DNA of 64,000 nucleotides from Mycobacterium malmoense (GTDB lineage: Bacteria; Actinomycetota; Actinomycetes; Mycobacteriales; Mycobacteriaceae), in NCBI RefSeq assembly GCF_019645855.1, contig NZ_CP080999.1, positions 2,728,001 through 2,792,000 of the forward strand, written 5' to 3'. Each line of letters begins with the position of its first letter. Within the stretch, counting starts at the first letter, position 1. A program made the translations under genes and the position numbers. This document shows, piece after piece, positions 16,092-26,243 of the stretch. The notes below the pieces were generated by a model that saw only the letters and a list, made by a program, of their open reading frames with translations, was not told the DNA's origin and searched no databases.

Positions 16092-17579
16092 ATGACCGTC
16101 GACCCCAGGACACCCGTGTTGATCGGCTACGGCCAGGTCAACCACCGCGACGAAATCGACCCGGCAGCGCGGTCCGTCGAGCCGGTCGACCTGATGGCCG
16201 CCGCGGCGCGCCAAGCCGCGGATTCCCGGGTGATCGGGGCCGTGGACTCCATCCGCGTGGTCAACGTGTTGTCGGCGCACTACCGCGATCCCGGGCTGTT
16301 GCTCGGCGAGCGGATCGGCGCGGCCGGCTTCACCACCTTGTACAGCCCCGTCGGCGGCAACGTGCCGCAATCGCTCGTCAACCAGGCCTGCCTGGACATC
16401 CAGCGGGGCCGGGCCGGCGTGGTGTTGCTCGCCGGCGCCGAAACCTGGCGCACCAGAAGGGGACTGAAGGCCAAGGGCGGCAGGCTCGAATGGACCGTTC
16501 AGGACGAATCCGTCCCGATGGCGAAGGTCAGCGGCGACGATGTCCCGATGGCCGGCGAGGCGGAGATCAGGATCGGGCTGGACCGGCCGGCCTACGTCTA
16601 TCCGCTGTTCGAACAGGCGCTTCGCATCGCGAACGGCGAGTCGACCGAGGACCACCTCAAGCGCATCGGCGAGCTGTGGGCGCGCTTCAACGCCGTCGCG
16701 GTCGACAATCCGCACGCATGGATCCGCACACCGGTGACCGCGGAGGAAATCCGGCGGCCCGGCCCGCGGAACCGGATGATCAGCTGGCCGTACACCAAGT
16801 TGATGAACTCCAACAACATGGTCGACCAGGGCGCGGCGCTGATCCTGACCTCGGTCGAGCGGGCGAAACGCCTGCAGGTCCCCGCCGAACGTTGGGTTTA
16901 CCCGCACGCGGGCACCGACGCGCATGACACGCCTGCCATCGCCGAGCGCGACGAGTTGCATCGCTCACCGGCGATCCGGATCGCCGGCGCGCGGGCGCTA
17001 AAGCTGGCGGGAATTGACGACGTCGGCGCCATTGACTACGTCGACCTGTACTCCTGCTTCCCGTCGGCCGTGCAAGTCGCGGCGGCCGAACTGGGACTCA
17101 GCGTCGACGATCCCGCCCGCCCCCTCACCGTCACCGGCGGGTTGACGTTCGCCGGCGGCCCGTGGAGCAACTATGTGATGCATTCCATTGCCACCATGGC
17201 GGAGTTGCTGGTGGCCAATCCCGGGCGGCGCGCGCTGATCACCGCCAACGGCGGCTACCTCACCAAACACAGCTTTGGCGTCTACGGCACCGAGCCACCG
17301 GCCGAATTCCGCTGGGAAGACGTGCAACCGGCGGTGGATCGCGAGCCCACCCGCGACGGCTTGGTCGAGTGGGAGGGCGTCGGCACCGTCGAGGCGTGGA
17401 CGACGCCGTTCAACCGCGCGGGACAGCCGGAGAGGGCCTTTCTGGCCGTGCGGACGCCCGACGGGTCGCGCACCCTGGCGGTGATCGCCGACGCCGCCGC
17501 GGCCGCGGTCACCGTGCGGGAAGACATCGGTGGCGCCAAGGTTGCCGTCGCCGCGGACGGCAGCGCCGCGCTGCAGTAA
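16092..17579 (+). CDS. thiolase-fold acetyl-CoA acetyltransferase-like protein
   Basis: A 495-residue thiolase-superfamily protein resembling M. tuberculosis Rv1867. Thiolase halves are recognisable: VLIGYGQVNHRDE at the start, CLDIQRGRAGVVLLAGAETW around residues 100-120, and C-terminal YVDLYSCFPSAVQVAAAELG, GGLTFAGGPWSNYVMHS and TANGGYLTKHS. Around residue 88, where active thiolases carry the acyl-accepting cysteine, I see VGGNVPQSLVNQ with no cysteine, so it may not be a classical degradative thiolase. The last ~110 residues resemble a small add-on domain. ATG 16092. Probably acts on acyl-CoA; reaction unknown. Confidence 0.85.
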   Translation: MTVDPRTPVLIGYGQVNHRDEIDPAARSVEPVDLMAAAARQAADSRVIGAVDSIRVVNVLSAHYRDPGLLLGERIGAAGFTTLYSPVGGNVPQSLVNQACLDIQRGRAGVVLLAGAETWRTRRGLKAKGGRLEWTVQDESVPMAKVSGDDVPMAGEAEIRIGLDRPAYVYPLFEQALRIANGESTEDHLKRIGELWARFNAVAVDNPHAWIRTPVTAEEIRRPGPRNRMISWPYTKLMNSNNMVDQGAALILTSVERAKRLQVPAERWVYPHAGTDAHDTPAIAERDELHRSPAIRIAGARALKLAGIDDVGAIDYVDLYSCFPSAVQVAAAELGLSVDDPARPLTVTGGLTFAGGPWSNYVMHSIATMAELLVANPGRRALITANGGYLTKHSFGVYGTEPPAEFRWEDVQPAVDREPTRDGLVEWEGVGTVEAWTTPFNRAGQPERAFLAVRTPDGSRTLAVIADAAAAAVTVREDIGGAKVAVAADGSAALQ

Positions 17580-17665
17580 CCGGGCCGACGGCATCAGCAC
17601 AGGCCAGAGGGCCCCGCAGCGGTAACGGTCGCGTAAGTAACGACGACGTGCCTATTGTCGAGGTG

Positions 17666-17706
17666 GACGTTGGGGCAGGTTGGGGGAGGTTGGGGGAGGT
17701 GAGGCC
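17666..17706 (+). repeat. short G-rich tandem repeat at the ribosome-binding region
   Basis: Three imperfect copies of a GTTGGGG(C/G)AG unit are followed directly by GAGGTGAGGCCAG and the GTG start at 17709. The last GGAGG copy probably serves as ribosome site; extra copies could slip and vary translation. Confidence 0.5.
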
Positions 17707-17708
17707 AG

Positions 17709-19847
17709 GTGCAGATCCTGGTTACCGACGCCACCGGCGCAATAGGGCGGCTGGTCGCGCGGCAGCTGGTCGCTGCCGGGCACACGGTGACCGGCATTGC
17801 TGACCGCCCGCACGACTGCCTGGACCCGAACGTCGAATTTGTTTGCGCGTCGCTCGGCGACCCCATCCTGCAAGACCTGGCCGACGAAGCCGACGCGGTC
17901 ATCCACCTGGCGCCCGTCGACGGCACCGCGCCCGGCAGCGCAGGCATCGACGGTGTTGCGCGTGTGACCCACGCGGCCACCCGCGCCGGCGCCCGATTGC
18001 TGTTCGTGTCCCACGCCGCGGGCCGTCCCGACCTGTATCGGCCGGCCGAGGCGCTGGTGTCCACGAGTTGGGGGCCGAGTTTGATCATCCGGATCGCCCC
18101 GCCGGTCGGCCGCCAACTCGACTGGATGGTGTGCCGCACCGTGGCCACGCTGCTGCGCACCAAGACCTCGGCGCAGCCGATGCGCGTGCTGCATATCGAT
18201 GACCTGGTACGCTTCCTGGTTTTGTCGGTGGACAGCGACCGCACCGGTGCGGTGGACCTCGCCACCCCGGACACCACCAATGTGGTCACCGCCTGGCGGC
18301 TGCTGCGATCCGTCGACCCGCGTTCCCGGCTGCATCGGGTTCGCAGCTGGTCACGGCTGATTCCGGACATGGATATCGCTGCGGTGCAAGATGATTCGGC
18401 GTTTGAGTTCGGCTGGCAGGCGCTCGAGGCGGTTGCCGACACCGCGCGCGGGCTGGTCGGGCGCCGGCCCGATGCCGCGGGCGCGACCAGCCACGGAAGT
18501 CAACTGGCGCTGCCGGTGGAGGTCGCCCCGCGGCCCCGGCCGCCCGACGAGTTGCACGGCGCGGCCCCCGAGGGCATCGAGGGTGAGTTCGACGACCGGA
18601 TCGATCCCCGGTTCCCGGTCTTCGCCGCGGCGGGCCTCGCCGAGGCGCTGCCCGGACCGCTGACCCCGATAACGCTGGATGTCCAGTTGAGCGGGCTACG
18701 CACCGCCAGCCGGGTGATGGGTCAGGTGCTCGCGCTTGGCGGCGTGGTCGACGACGAATGGGCGAGCAGGGCCATCGCGGTTTTCGGTCATCGCGCCTAC
18801 GTCGGTGTGTCGGCGAACGTCGCCGCCGCCACCCAGCTGCCCGGCTGGGACCAGCACGCCGTCGCCCAGCACGCCCTGGTCGACCAGCCGCACGTGGGCG
18901 ACGTCCTGCCGTTCGGGGAGCCCCAGCTGGCCAGGGGCCCGCTGGGGTCGATAGCCAAGGCGGTCGTCGCGGCGCGGTCGTTGGCGTTGCTGCGCCATCT
19001 CCGGTCCGACACGCGCGCCTACCGTGCCGCCGCCGAGGCGGAACACATGGACGCCGCACAGTTGACCGCGCTGCCGGATGCCGGCCTGGAGGTTCGGGTC
19101 GGGCTGTTGCGGGATCGGATCCACCAAGGCTGGATCCTTACGGCGATGTGGTTGATCGATACCGGTGTCACCGCGGCCGCGCTGGGGCACACCCGGGCGG
19201 CGGCGGCGAGGGTGTCGGGGCTGGACATGATCATGGAAAGCGGCCGCATCGCGGCCGAAACCGCCGAGCTGGCGGCGGCGCTGCGCGGTGACCCGCCGCT
19301 GTGTGGGCTGGCCCGGGAGGGCAACGTCGGCAGCATCCGCGCGTTGTCCCCGAGCGTCGCCGCCGCCCTCGATGCCGCCGTCGCCCGGATCGGACATCGT
19401 GGGCCGGGGGAAGCCGAGCTGGCCAGCCCGGTTTTCGGCGACGACCCGGCGACATTGCTGACGGCGGCGGCTGAAGTTGCCGACGCCACCGCCGCGCCCA
19501 CCGAGCCGGCGCCACCTGCCACACTGGCCCGGCGGTTGGCCGCCAATGCCCGCGAGGCTCGGGAGCTGGCCCACGACACCACCCTCCTGTTCACCCACGA
19601 GCTCCGGATAACGTTGCGGGAGCTGGGATCTCGACGGGTCGCGGCGGACCTGATCGACGTCGCCGACGACGTGTACTACCTGACCTGTGACGAACTGGTC
19701 ACCATGCCGGCCGACGCCCGGCTGCGGATCAAGCGCCGCCGCGCCGAACGGGAACGCCTGCAGGCGCAGCGGCCACCCGACGTCATTGACGGGACCTGGA
19801 CCCCCCTCGACCAGCGCCCCGATTCCCCAGGATCGCAGGCCGGCTGA
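17709..19847 (+). CDS. two-part protein: NAD(P)-binding Rossmann domain plus PEP-utilising-enzyme-like helical region
   Basis: A 712-residue protein syntenic with M. tuberculosis Rv1868. Residues 1-240 form an extended SDR-like Rossmann domain (ILVTDATGAIGRLVARQLVA; DADAVIHLAP-like beta-4). The rest, about 280-712, is Ala/Arg-rich helix. Near the end, LIDVADDVYYLTCDELVTMP followed by RRRAERERLQAQRPPDVI matches in pattern the linker seen in phosphoenolpyruvate synthase and rifampicin phosphotransferase (VFYLT-x-x-EL, then Arg-rich helix). No ATP-grasp or catalytic histidine domain is evident, so this part may be structural. GTG start 17709 behind a G-rich GGAGG repeat. Function unknown. Confidence 0.75.
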   Translation: MQILVTDATGAIGRLVARQLVAAGHTVTGIADRPHDCLDPNVEFVCASLGDPILQDLADEADAVIHLAPVDGTAPGSAGIDGVARVTHAATRAGARLLFVSHAAGRPDLYRPAEALVSTSWGPSLIIRIAPPVGRQLDWMVCRTVATLLRTKTSAQPMRVLHIDDLVRFLVLSVDSDRTGAVDLATPDTTNVVTAWRLLRSVDPRSRLHRVRSWSRLIPDMDIAAVQDDSAFEFGWQALEAVADTARGLVGRRPDAAGATSHGSQLALPVEVAPRPRPPDELHGAAPEGIEGEFDDRIDPRFPVFAAAGLAEALPGPLTPITLDVQLSGLRTASRVMGQVLALGGVVDDEWASRAIAVFGHRAYVGVSANVAAATQLPGWDQHAVAQHALVDQPHVGDVLPFGEPQLARGPLGSIAKAVVAARSLALLRHLRSDTRAYRAAAEAEHMDAAQLTALPDAGLEVRVGLLRDRIHQGWILTAMWLIDTGVTAAALGHTRAAAARVSGLDMIMESGRIAAETAELAAALRGDPPLCGLAREGNVGSIRALSPSVAAALDAAVARIGHRGPGEAELASPVFGDDPATLLTAAAEVADATAAPTEPAPPATLARRLAANAREARELAHDTTLLFTHELRITLRELGSRRVAADLIDVADDVYYLTCDELVTMPADARLRIKRRRAERERLQAQRPPDVIDGTWTPLDQRPDSPGSQAG

Positions 19848-19863
19848 CGGACCGCACGCGACG

Positions 19864-21096
19864 TCAGCCCGGCACGTCGGCCAGCGGCGCCCGCGGATCG
19901 GTCAGCGTGTCGACATCAACGGGAGCCTTCGATCGAATCAGGGCTTTGACGTCATCGAGCACATCCCAGACGTTGACGTTCATCCCGGCCAGCACCCGGT
20001 CGTGGCCGTCGAGCCAAAACGCGACGAATTCGCGGCTGGAGACGTCGCCGCGGAACACCACTCGCTCGAAGGCGGGCGCGTGGCCGACGTACTCCATTCC
20101 GAGGTCGTACTGATCGGTGAAGAAGTAGGGCAGCTCGGCGTATTCGCCCGGCGCGCCGAGCATTCCGGCCGCCGCCACCGCGGGCTGCTTGAGCGCATTG
20201 GCCCAGTGCTCGGTGCGGATTCGGGTTCCGAACAGGGGGTGTTCGGCGGCGGCGATATCGCCGACCGCGTAGATGTCGGGATCGCTGGTCCGCAGCGACG
20301 CATCAACCAGCACCCCGCCGTCGCCCGTGGCCAGCCCGGCCCGTTCGGCGAGTTCGATGTTCGGCCGGGCGCCGACGGCCACCAGCACCGCGTCAGCGGC
20401 AACCGTCGATCCGTCGCGCATTTTCAGTCCGGTGGCGCGGCCGTCCGTCGTCGCGATCTCCTCCACCTGCGCCCCTAGCCGTAGGTCCACCCCGTGTTCG
20501 CGATGGAGGTCGGCGAATACCTCGCCGACCGTTTCTCCGAGCGCCGCCAGCAGTGGTTGCTTGGCCGTCTCGACGACGGTGACGTTGACGCCCCGCTGAC
20601 GGGCACCGGCGGCCACCTCCAGACCGATCCAGCCGGCACCCACCACAGCGAGCGAAGACCCTTCGGTCAGAACGGAATTGAGTGCCACGGCGTCGTCGTA
20701 GGTCCGCAGGTAGTGGACCCCGTCGGCGTCGGAGCCGGGTAGGGGTGGGCGCCGCGACGCGGACCCCGTCGCCAGCAGCAGCCTGTCGTAGGCCACCGTC
20801 GTGTCGTCCGGAAGCCCGACGGTGTGCGCGTTGGGATCCAGGGACGACACCCGCGATCCCAGCCTCAGGTCGACGTCGTGGTCGCGGTACCAGCCGGAAT
20901 CCTGCACGGTGAAGTCGGCCAGCGACTTCTTGCCGGCCAGGTACTCCTTGGACAGCGGGGGTCGCTCGTAGGGCAGGTGTTTCTCGTCGGCGAACAGAAT
21001 GATCTGGCCGTCGAAGTCGTTGTCGCGTAAGGCTTCTACCGCTTTGGCACCGGCGAGTCCGCCGCCGACGATGACGAATGTGGTCGAGCTGGCCAT
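19864..21096 (-). CDS. FAD-dependent ferredoxin/rubredoxin reductase-like oxidoreductase
   Basis: A 410-residue flavoprotein with the pyridine nucleotide-disulfide reductase fold: FAD site VIVGGGLAGAKAVEALR (residues about 8-24), YERPPLSKEYL, the NAD(P) site VVGAGWIGLEVAAGAR (about 148), and the second FAD motif DIYAVGDIAAAEH (about 275). It lacks a CxxC redox pair, as expected for ferredoxin reductases that serve P450 or dioxygenase systems. Corresponds to M. tuberculosis Rv1869c. ATG 21096. Two P450s occur elsewhere in the window, but no ferredoxin gene lies beside this one, so its partner is unknown. Confidence 0.9.
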   Translation of the reverse strand: MASSTTFVIVGGGLAGAKAVEALRDNDFDGQIILFADEKHLPYERPPLSKEYLAGKKSLADFTVQDSGWYRDHDVDLRLGSRVSSLDPNAHTVGLPDDTTVAYDRLLLATGSASRRPPLPGSDADGVHYLRTYDDAVALNSVLTEGSSLAVVGAGWIGLEVAAGARQRGVNVTVVETAKQPLLAALGETVGEVFADLHREHGVDLRLGAQVEEIATTDGRATGLKMRDGSTVAADAVLVAVGARPNIELAERAGLATGDGGVLVDASLRTSDPDIYAVGDIAAAEHPLFGTRIRTEHWANALKQPAVAAAGMLGAPGEYAELPYFFTDQYDLGMEYVGHAPAFERVVFRGDVSSREFVAFWLDGHDRVLAGMNVNVWDVLDDVKALIRSKAPVDVDTLTDPRAPLADVPG

Positions 21097-21144
21097 GATT
21101 ATCGCTCCGTTTTCCCTCGGAAATTCCAGCCTACTCGGGCCGTC

Positions 21145-21870
21145 TCAGCTCACCAGTTCCCGCAGCCTCAGCGCGTTGCGGACGGCGTGGCCGCCCAGAT
21201 CGTTGTTGAAATACGCCCACACGTCCCTGCCGTCGGCGTCCCATTCGACGATCCGGCCGGCCCAGCTCCGCAACTCGTCGTCCGAGTAGCAGCCGGCATA
21301 GATCGCGTCCCGGTCCGGGCCGTGCATCCGGACATACACCAGGTCGGTGGTGGCCCGCGGGACACAGGCCAGCCCGGGGCCGCTCATCACCACGTACGCG
21401 GCGCGGCGGCGTTCCAGCAGCCGGTAGACGGCCTCGTCGTTCCAGGAGGGATGCCGCAGCTCGACGGCCACGCGGATCGACTCGGGCACGCGGCCGAGGA
21501 AGGCATCCAGGCGGGCGTCATCGCGTCGTTGTTCGGGGTGCAGCTGGACCAGCAGCACCCCGTGGCGGTCGCCCAGCAGCTGCCAACAGCGTTCGAACCG
21601 CTCGATCCAGGGCTCGGGCGAGGACAGCCGCCGGTAGTGGGTCAATCCCCGGTGCGCCTTGACCGACATCGTGAAACCGCTCGGTAGCTGGTCGCGCCAT
21701 CCGGCGAACGTCGAATCCTTCGGCCACCGATAAAAACTCGCGTTCAGCTCGACGGTGTCGAAAACCTCGGCGTAGCGGGCCAATCGGCGCGCGGGGGACA
21801 GGCCGGGCGGGTACAGCACACCCGCCCAACGGTCATACGACCATCCGGATGTGCCGATCCGCGTGGTCAG
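21145..21870 (-). CDS. DUF72 family protein, probably starting at CTG
   Basis: A DUF72 TIM-barrel-like protein: LARYAEVFDTVELNASFYRW, VKAHRGLTHYRRL, VAVELRHPSW and YVRMHGPDRD are family signatures. The conserved N-terminal RIGTSGWSYD lies upstream of the first GTG (21819) in an open frame, so the true start must be further up. The only candidate is CTG at 21870, overlapping the upstream stop in a CTGA arrangement that mimics the usual ATGA coupling. That gives 241 residues, near normal for the family. Biochemical role of DUF72 is not established. Second gene of the pair with the HhH-type protein; starting at GTG 21819 would delete conserved sequence. Confidence 0.82.
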   Translation of the reverse strand: MTTRIGTSGWSYDRWAGVLYPPGLSPARRLARYAEVFDTVELNASFYRWPKDSTFAGWRDQLPSGFTMSVKAHRGLTHYRRLSSPEPWIERFERCWQLLGDRHGVLLVQLHPEQRRDDARLDAFLGRVPESIRVAVELRHPSWNDEAVYRLLERRRAAYVVMSGPGLACVPRATTDLVYVRMHGPDRDAIYAGCYSDDELRSWAGRIVEWDADGRDVWAYFNNDLGGHAVRNALRLRELVS

Positions 21871-22502
21871 CCGGTCACCTGCCGGCGCACGTCGTCATCC
21901 AGGGACGCCCTGACCAGCGCGGCTGCCAGTTTCGCATTGGCGTGCGGCGCAAGGGCGCCCAGCTTTTCCGGCTGCGTGGGCAACCCCAATTGCTTTGCCG
22001 CCGCGGTGGCGCGGTCGTCGAAGTACGGCCGCACCCAGGTCCAGACGTCTTGCACCTCACGCAAGTAGATGTTGGCGCCTGTGTCGCCAATTCCCTTGAA
22101 TCTCTTGAGCATTCGTTTCGCCGCAGCGACGTCGCCCCGGCTGCGATCGGCGATTTGGCGCAGATCGCCGGAGTAGTCGTCACAAACCCGCTCGGCCATC
22201 TCGGTCAGGCGGGTGGCCGAGCTTTCGTCGTAACGCACGTAGTGAGCGCGACCGAACGCGGTGATCATGGTCTGCCTGTCGGATCCCAACACGGCTTTCG
22301 GTGTCCGCAGGCCCGCCTTGAAGAGTTCCCTCGCGGCGCGCATCGCCGTGGTGGCGTCGATCGGCTTGCTGGCGAGCATGCAGAGCACCAACAGCTGAAA
22401 CAGCGGCATCGGCCTGTCGTTGATTTTGATGCCGGCCTCGGCCGCGTAGGTCGTGCCGGCGACCTTGAGCAGTCGTCGAACCAGTTGCTCGCGCTTGTCC
22501 AT
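21867..22502 (-). CDS. endonuclease III-like (HhH-GPD-type) protein
   Basis: A 211-residue protein resembling M. tuberculosis Rv1870c. The central part MLKRFKGIGDTGANIYLREV (about residues 130-150) is a helix-hairpin-helix of the HhH-GPD glycosylase type, and the N-terminal IKINDRPMPLFQLLVLCMLA matches the helical domain of endonuclease III-like proteins. No iron-sulphur cysteine cluster and no convincing catalytic lysine are visible in the hairpin, so lyase activity is doubtful. Likely DNA-binding. ATG 22502; coupled to the DUF72 gene downstream. Confidence 0.78.
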   Translation of the reverse strand: MDKREQLVRRLLKVAGTTYAAEAGIKINDRPMPLFQLLVLCMLASKPIDATTAMRAARELFKAGLRTPKAVLGSDRQTMITAFGRAHYVRYDESSATRLTEMAERVCDDYSGDLRQIADRSRGDVAAAKRMLKRFKGIGDTGANIYLREVQDVWTWVRPYFDDRATAAAKQLGLPTQPEKLGALAPHANAKLAAALVRASLDDDVRRQVTG

Positions 22503-22545
22503 ACCACACCGCCTACCCGCGCCGCGTTCTAGCTAACCGGTCCGG

Positions 22546-22878
22546 CTATTTGGGAGGCAGGCCGCGCGCGTAGCCCGCCCCCCGGATCACCCAACTCCGC
22601 AGCTGGCGCCTGGTCTGCACACCGGTGGCGTCGACGCGCAACCAGCCGCGGGTTTCCCGGCCGGCCATCACCATGGGGCGGACGTGGGCGCGCTCCAGTA
22701 GCTTGTCGGTGTCGTCCGGCGGCACCCGCACCAGCAGGCCGCCCTGGCCGCTGATGGCCACCGACATGTTCCCGTTGATCAGGAAAGCGAGACCGCCGAA
22801 CATGCGCCGTTCGTCGACGCCGCGCTCGGACGCGAGCAGCTCACGGATCCGGTTGGCCAGGTCTTCGTCGTACGCCAT
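22546..22878 (-). CDS. TfoX N-terminal domain protein
   Basis: A 110-residue single-domain protein: ANRIRELLASE, RRMFGGLAFLINGNM and VRVPPDDTDKLL are the pattern of the TfoX/Sxy N-terminal domain. In gammaproteobacteria TfoX regulates competence; in actinobacteria the domain occurs alone with unknown role. ATG 22878. It is 43 bp upstream of the HhH gene and 5 bp downstream of a tiny ORF on the same strand, so the cluster may be one transcript. Confidence 0.82.
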   Translation of the reverse strand: MAYDEDLANRIRELLASERGVDERRMFGGLAFLINGNMSVAISGQGGLLVRVPPDDTDKLLERAHVRPMVMAGRETRGWLRVDATGVQTRRQLRSWVIRGAGYARGLPPK

Positions 22879-22883
22879 GGGCT

Positions 22884-23003
22884 TTAGTCCAGATCCACCC
22901 GAATGGTCAGCAGGTCGCCGCCGCGGCCGGTCGTTTCGAGCGTGGTCACCGGATTGACCACCAGCCGTTGCACTCGGCGCACGACTTGCCGTTTAAGACT
23001 CAC
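22884..23003 (-). CDS. 39-residue ORF or remnant upstream of the TfoX-domain gene
   Basis: GTG at 23003 opens a frame ending with TAA at 22884-22886, encoding a basic N-terminus VSLKRQVVRRVQRLVVNPV and an acidic end LLTIRVDLD. The middle LETTGRGG recalls the LxTTGR motif of deazaflavin (F420)-dependent nitroreductase-like proteins, and the N-terminus resembles starts of that family, so this could be a gene collapsed by internal deletion. No strong ribosome site. It may also be a real small protein, as it ends 5 bp before the next start. Confidence 0.35.
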   Translation of the reverse strand: MSLKRQVVRRVQRLVVNPVTTLETTGRGGDLLTIRVDLD

Positions 23004-23018
23004 GGCTTTATTGAACGC

Positions 23019-23052
23019 CCAGGGCCACGCCATGTCACGGGCGTGGCCCTGG
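23019..23052 (-). terminator. hairpin terminator after lon
   Basis: Perfect 13-bp stem CCAGGGCCACGCC (23019-23031) with GGCGTGGCCCTGG (23040-23052) and an 8-nt loop, starting 7 bp beyond the lon stop codon in the minus direction. Strong GC stem without T-tract, the usual mycobacterial form. Confidence 0.75.
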
Positions 23053-23058
23053 CTTCGA

Positions 23059-25380
<2,322 letters not shown>

Positions 25381-25393
25381 CAATCCTCCAAAA

Positions 25394-25414
25394 GTTGAGT
25401 CTGATGCGCTTAAC
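25394..25414 (-). promoter_or_regulatory. HAIR-like imperfect dyad upstream of lon
   Basis: GTTGAGT-N7-GCTTAAC lies 14 bp before the lon start. It has the exact N7 spacing of the HspR-binding HAIR element (CTTGAGT-N7-ACTCAAG) but matches only 6 of 7 and 4 of 7 arm positions. HspR controls lon in Streptomyces (from memory), so control here is plausible but unproven. Confidence 0.4.
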
Positions 25415-25428
25415 CCAGCCGGGCGCCG

Positions 25429-25489
25429 GTTTGTTCCCGGCCCGTTTGTCCCCGGCCCGCGTGCTCCCGGCCCCGTTTGTTCCCTGCCC
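25429..25489. repeat. four imperfect 15-16 bp direct repeats between lon and abiEi
   Basis: Units of the type GTTTGTTCCCGGCCC occur at 25429-25443, 25444-25458, 25459-25474 (variant) and 25475-25489. A second tandem, AACGCTCGCGGCGA twice, follows near 25541-25568. Purpose unknown; possibly a simple intergenic repeat. Confidence 0.6.
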
Positions 25490-25586
25490 GCGCGACCGTC
25501 ACGCTGCCGTGACGCTCGGCGTCGAGCGTCACGCTGGCGTTACGCTCGCGGCGAAACGCTCGCGGCGAAACGGGACCCAGAGCATG

Positions 25587-25629
25587 AAACTTGAGTTTTG
25601 ACTTAACGCATCATGCAGAACTCAAGTTT
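25587..25629 (+). promoter_or_regulatory. 11-bp inverted repeat in the abiE promoter (probable AbiEi operator)
   Basis: AAACTTGAGTT (25587-25597) and AACTCAAGTTT (25619-25629) are perfect inverted arms 21 bp apart, directly before the AT-rich stretch and the abiEi start at 25647. AbiEi antitoxins are known to autorepress by binding inverted repeats in their own promoter, so this is the natural operator candidate. The 7-bp cores CTTGAGT/ACTCAAG also equal HspR half-sites, but the spacing differs from HAIR. Confidence 0.6.
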
Positions 25630-25646
25630 TTATATAGGATCGTCGT

Positions 25647-26243
25647 ATGCCTACCGATCGTCGTGACCTTAGGCGACGGCTTTTCCACCTGGCCGCCGAA
25701 CAGGCCGGGTACTTCACCGCGGCGCAGGCGAAAGAAGTCGGCTACTCGTACCAGGCCCATGCGTACCATGTCGCCGCCGGTAACTGGCTGCGCATCGACC
25801 GTGGACTCTTCCGGCTCGCGGACTGGATCGCCAACCTTCACGACGACTTGGCCCGATGGACCTTGTGGTCGCGAGGCAAAGGTATTGTGTCACGCGAATC
25901 GGCCCTATCGGTCTACGGCATAGGCGAATTCGAATCGGCTCGCGTGCATCTGACCGTCCCGCCGGGCTTTACAATGCGTGACGACGCGGTAACGCTCCAC
26001 TACGAAGTGCTGCCAGACGCGGATGTGGTCGCGCGCACCGGTTACCGCATGACCACCCCGACCCGCTCGATCATCGATGTCGCCGCCGCGTCTCCCGACG
26101 AGGACCAACTGGCACGGGCGATCCAAGATGCGCACGACAGCGGCCTTCTCACCATCCGTAGCCTCCGCGCACGCGCGGAGGCCGTCGATCCCCGTGCCGC
26201 GCTCTACATCGAGCGGGCCATCCAGCGCGCGGAGGCGTTGTGA
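25647..26243 (+). CDS. type IV toxin-antitoxin antitoxin AbiEi
   Basis: A 198-residue AbiEi-type antitoxin: N-terminal winged-helix part (HLAAEQAGYFTAAQAKEVGY, then WLRIDRGLFRL, about residues 12-60) and a C-terminal domain with SRESALSVYGIGE, HLTVPPGF and TTPTRSIIDVAAAS. AbiEi neutralises the AbiEii nucleotidyltransferase without binding it directly and represses the operon. Intact and in normal length. The toxin start GTG at 26240 overlaps this stop by four bases (GTGA), the usual operon form. The toxin itself is broken, so this gene may persist only as a regulator or anti-addiction factor. Confidence 0.9.
   Translation: MPTDRRDLRRRLFHLAAEQAGYFTAAQAKEVGYSYQAHAYHVAAGNWLRIDRGLFRLADWIANLHDDLARWTLWSRGKGIVSRESALSVYGIGEFESARVHLTVPPGFTMRDDAVTLHYEVLPDADVVARTGYRMTTPTRSIIDVAAASPDEDQLARAIQDAHDSGLLTIRSLRARAEAVDPRAALYIERAIQRAEAL

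Noticed and set aside
26077..26239. Upstream extension of the AbiEii body frame
   Set aside because: This stretch is the out-of-frame shadow of the abiEi 3' end; the natural toxin start is GTG 26240 in another frame.
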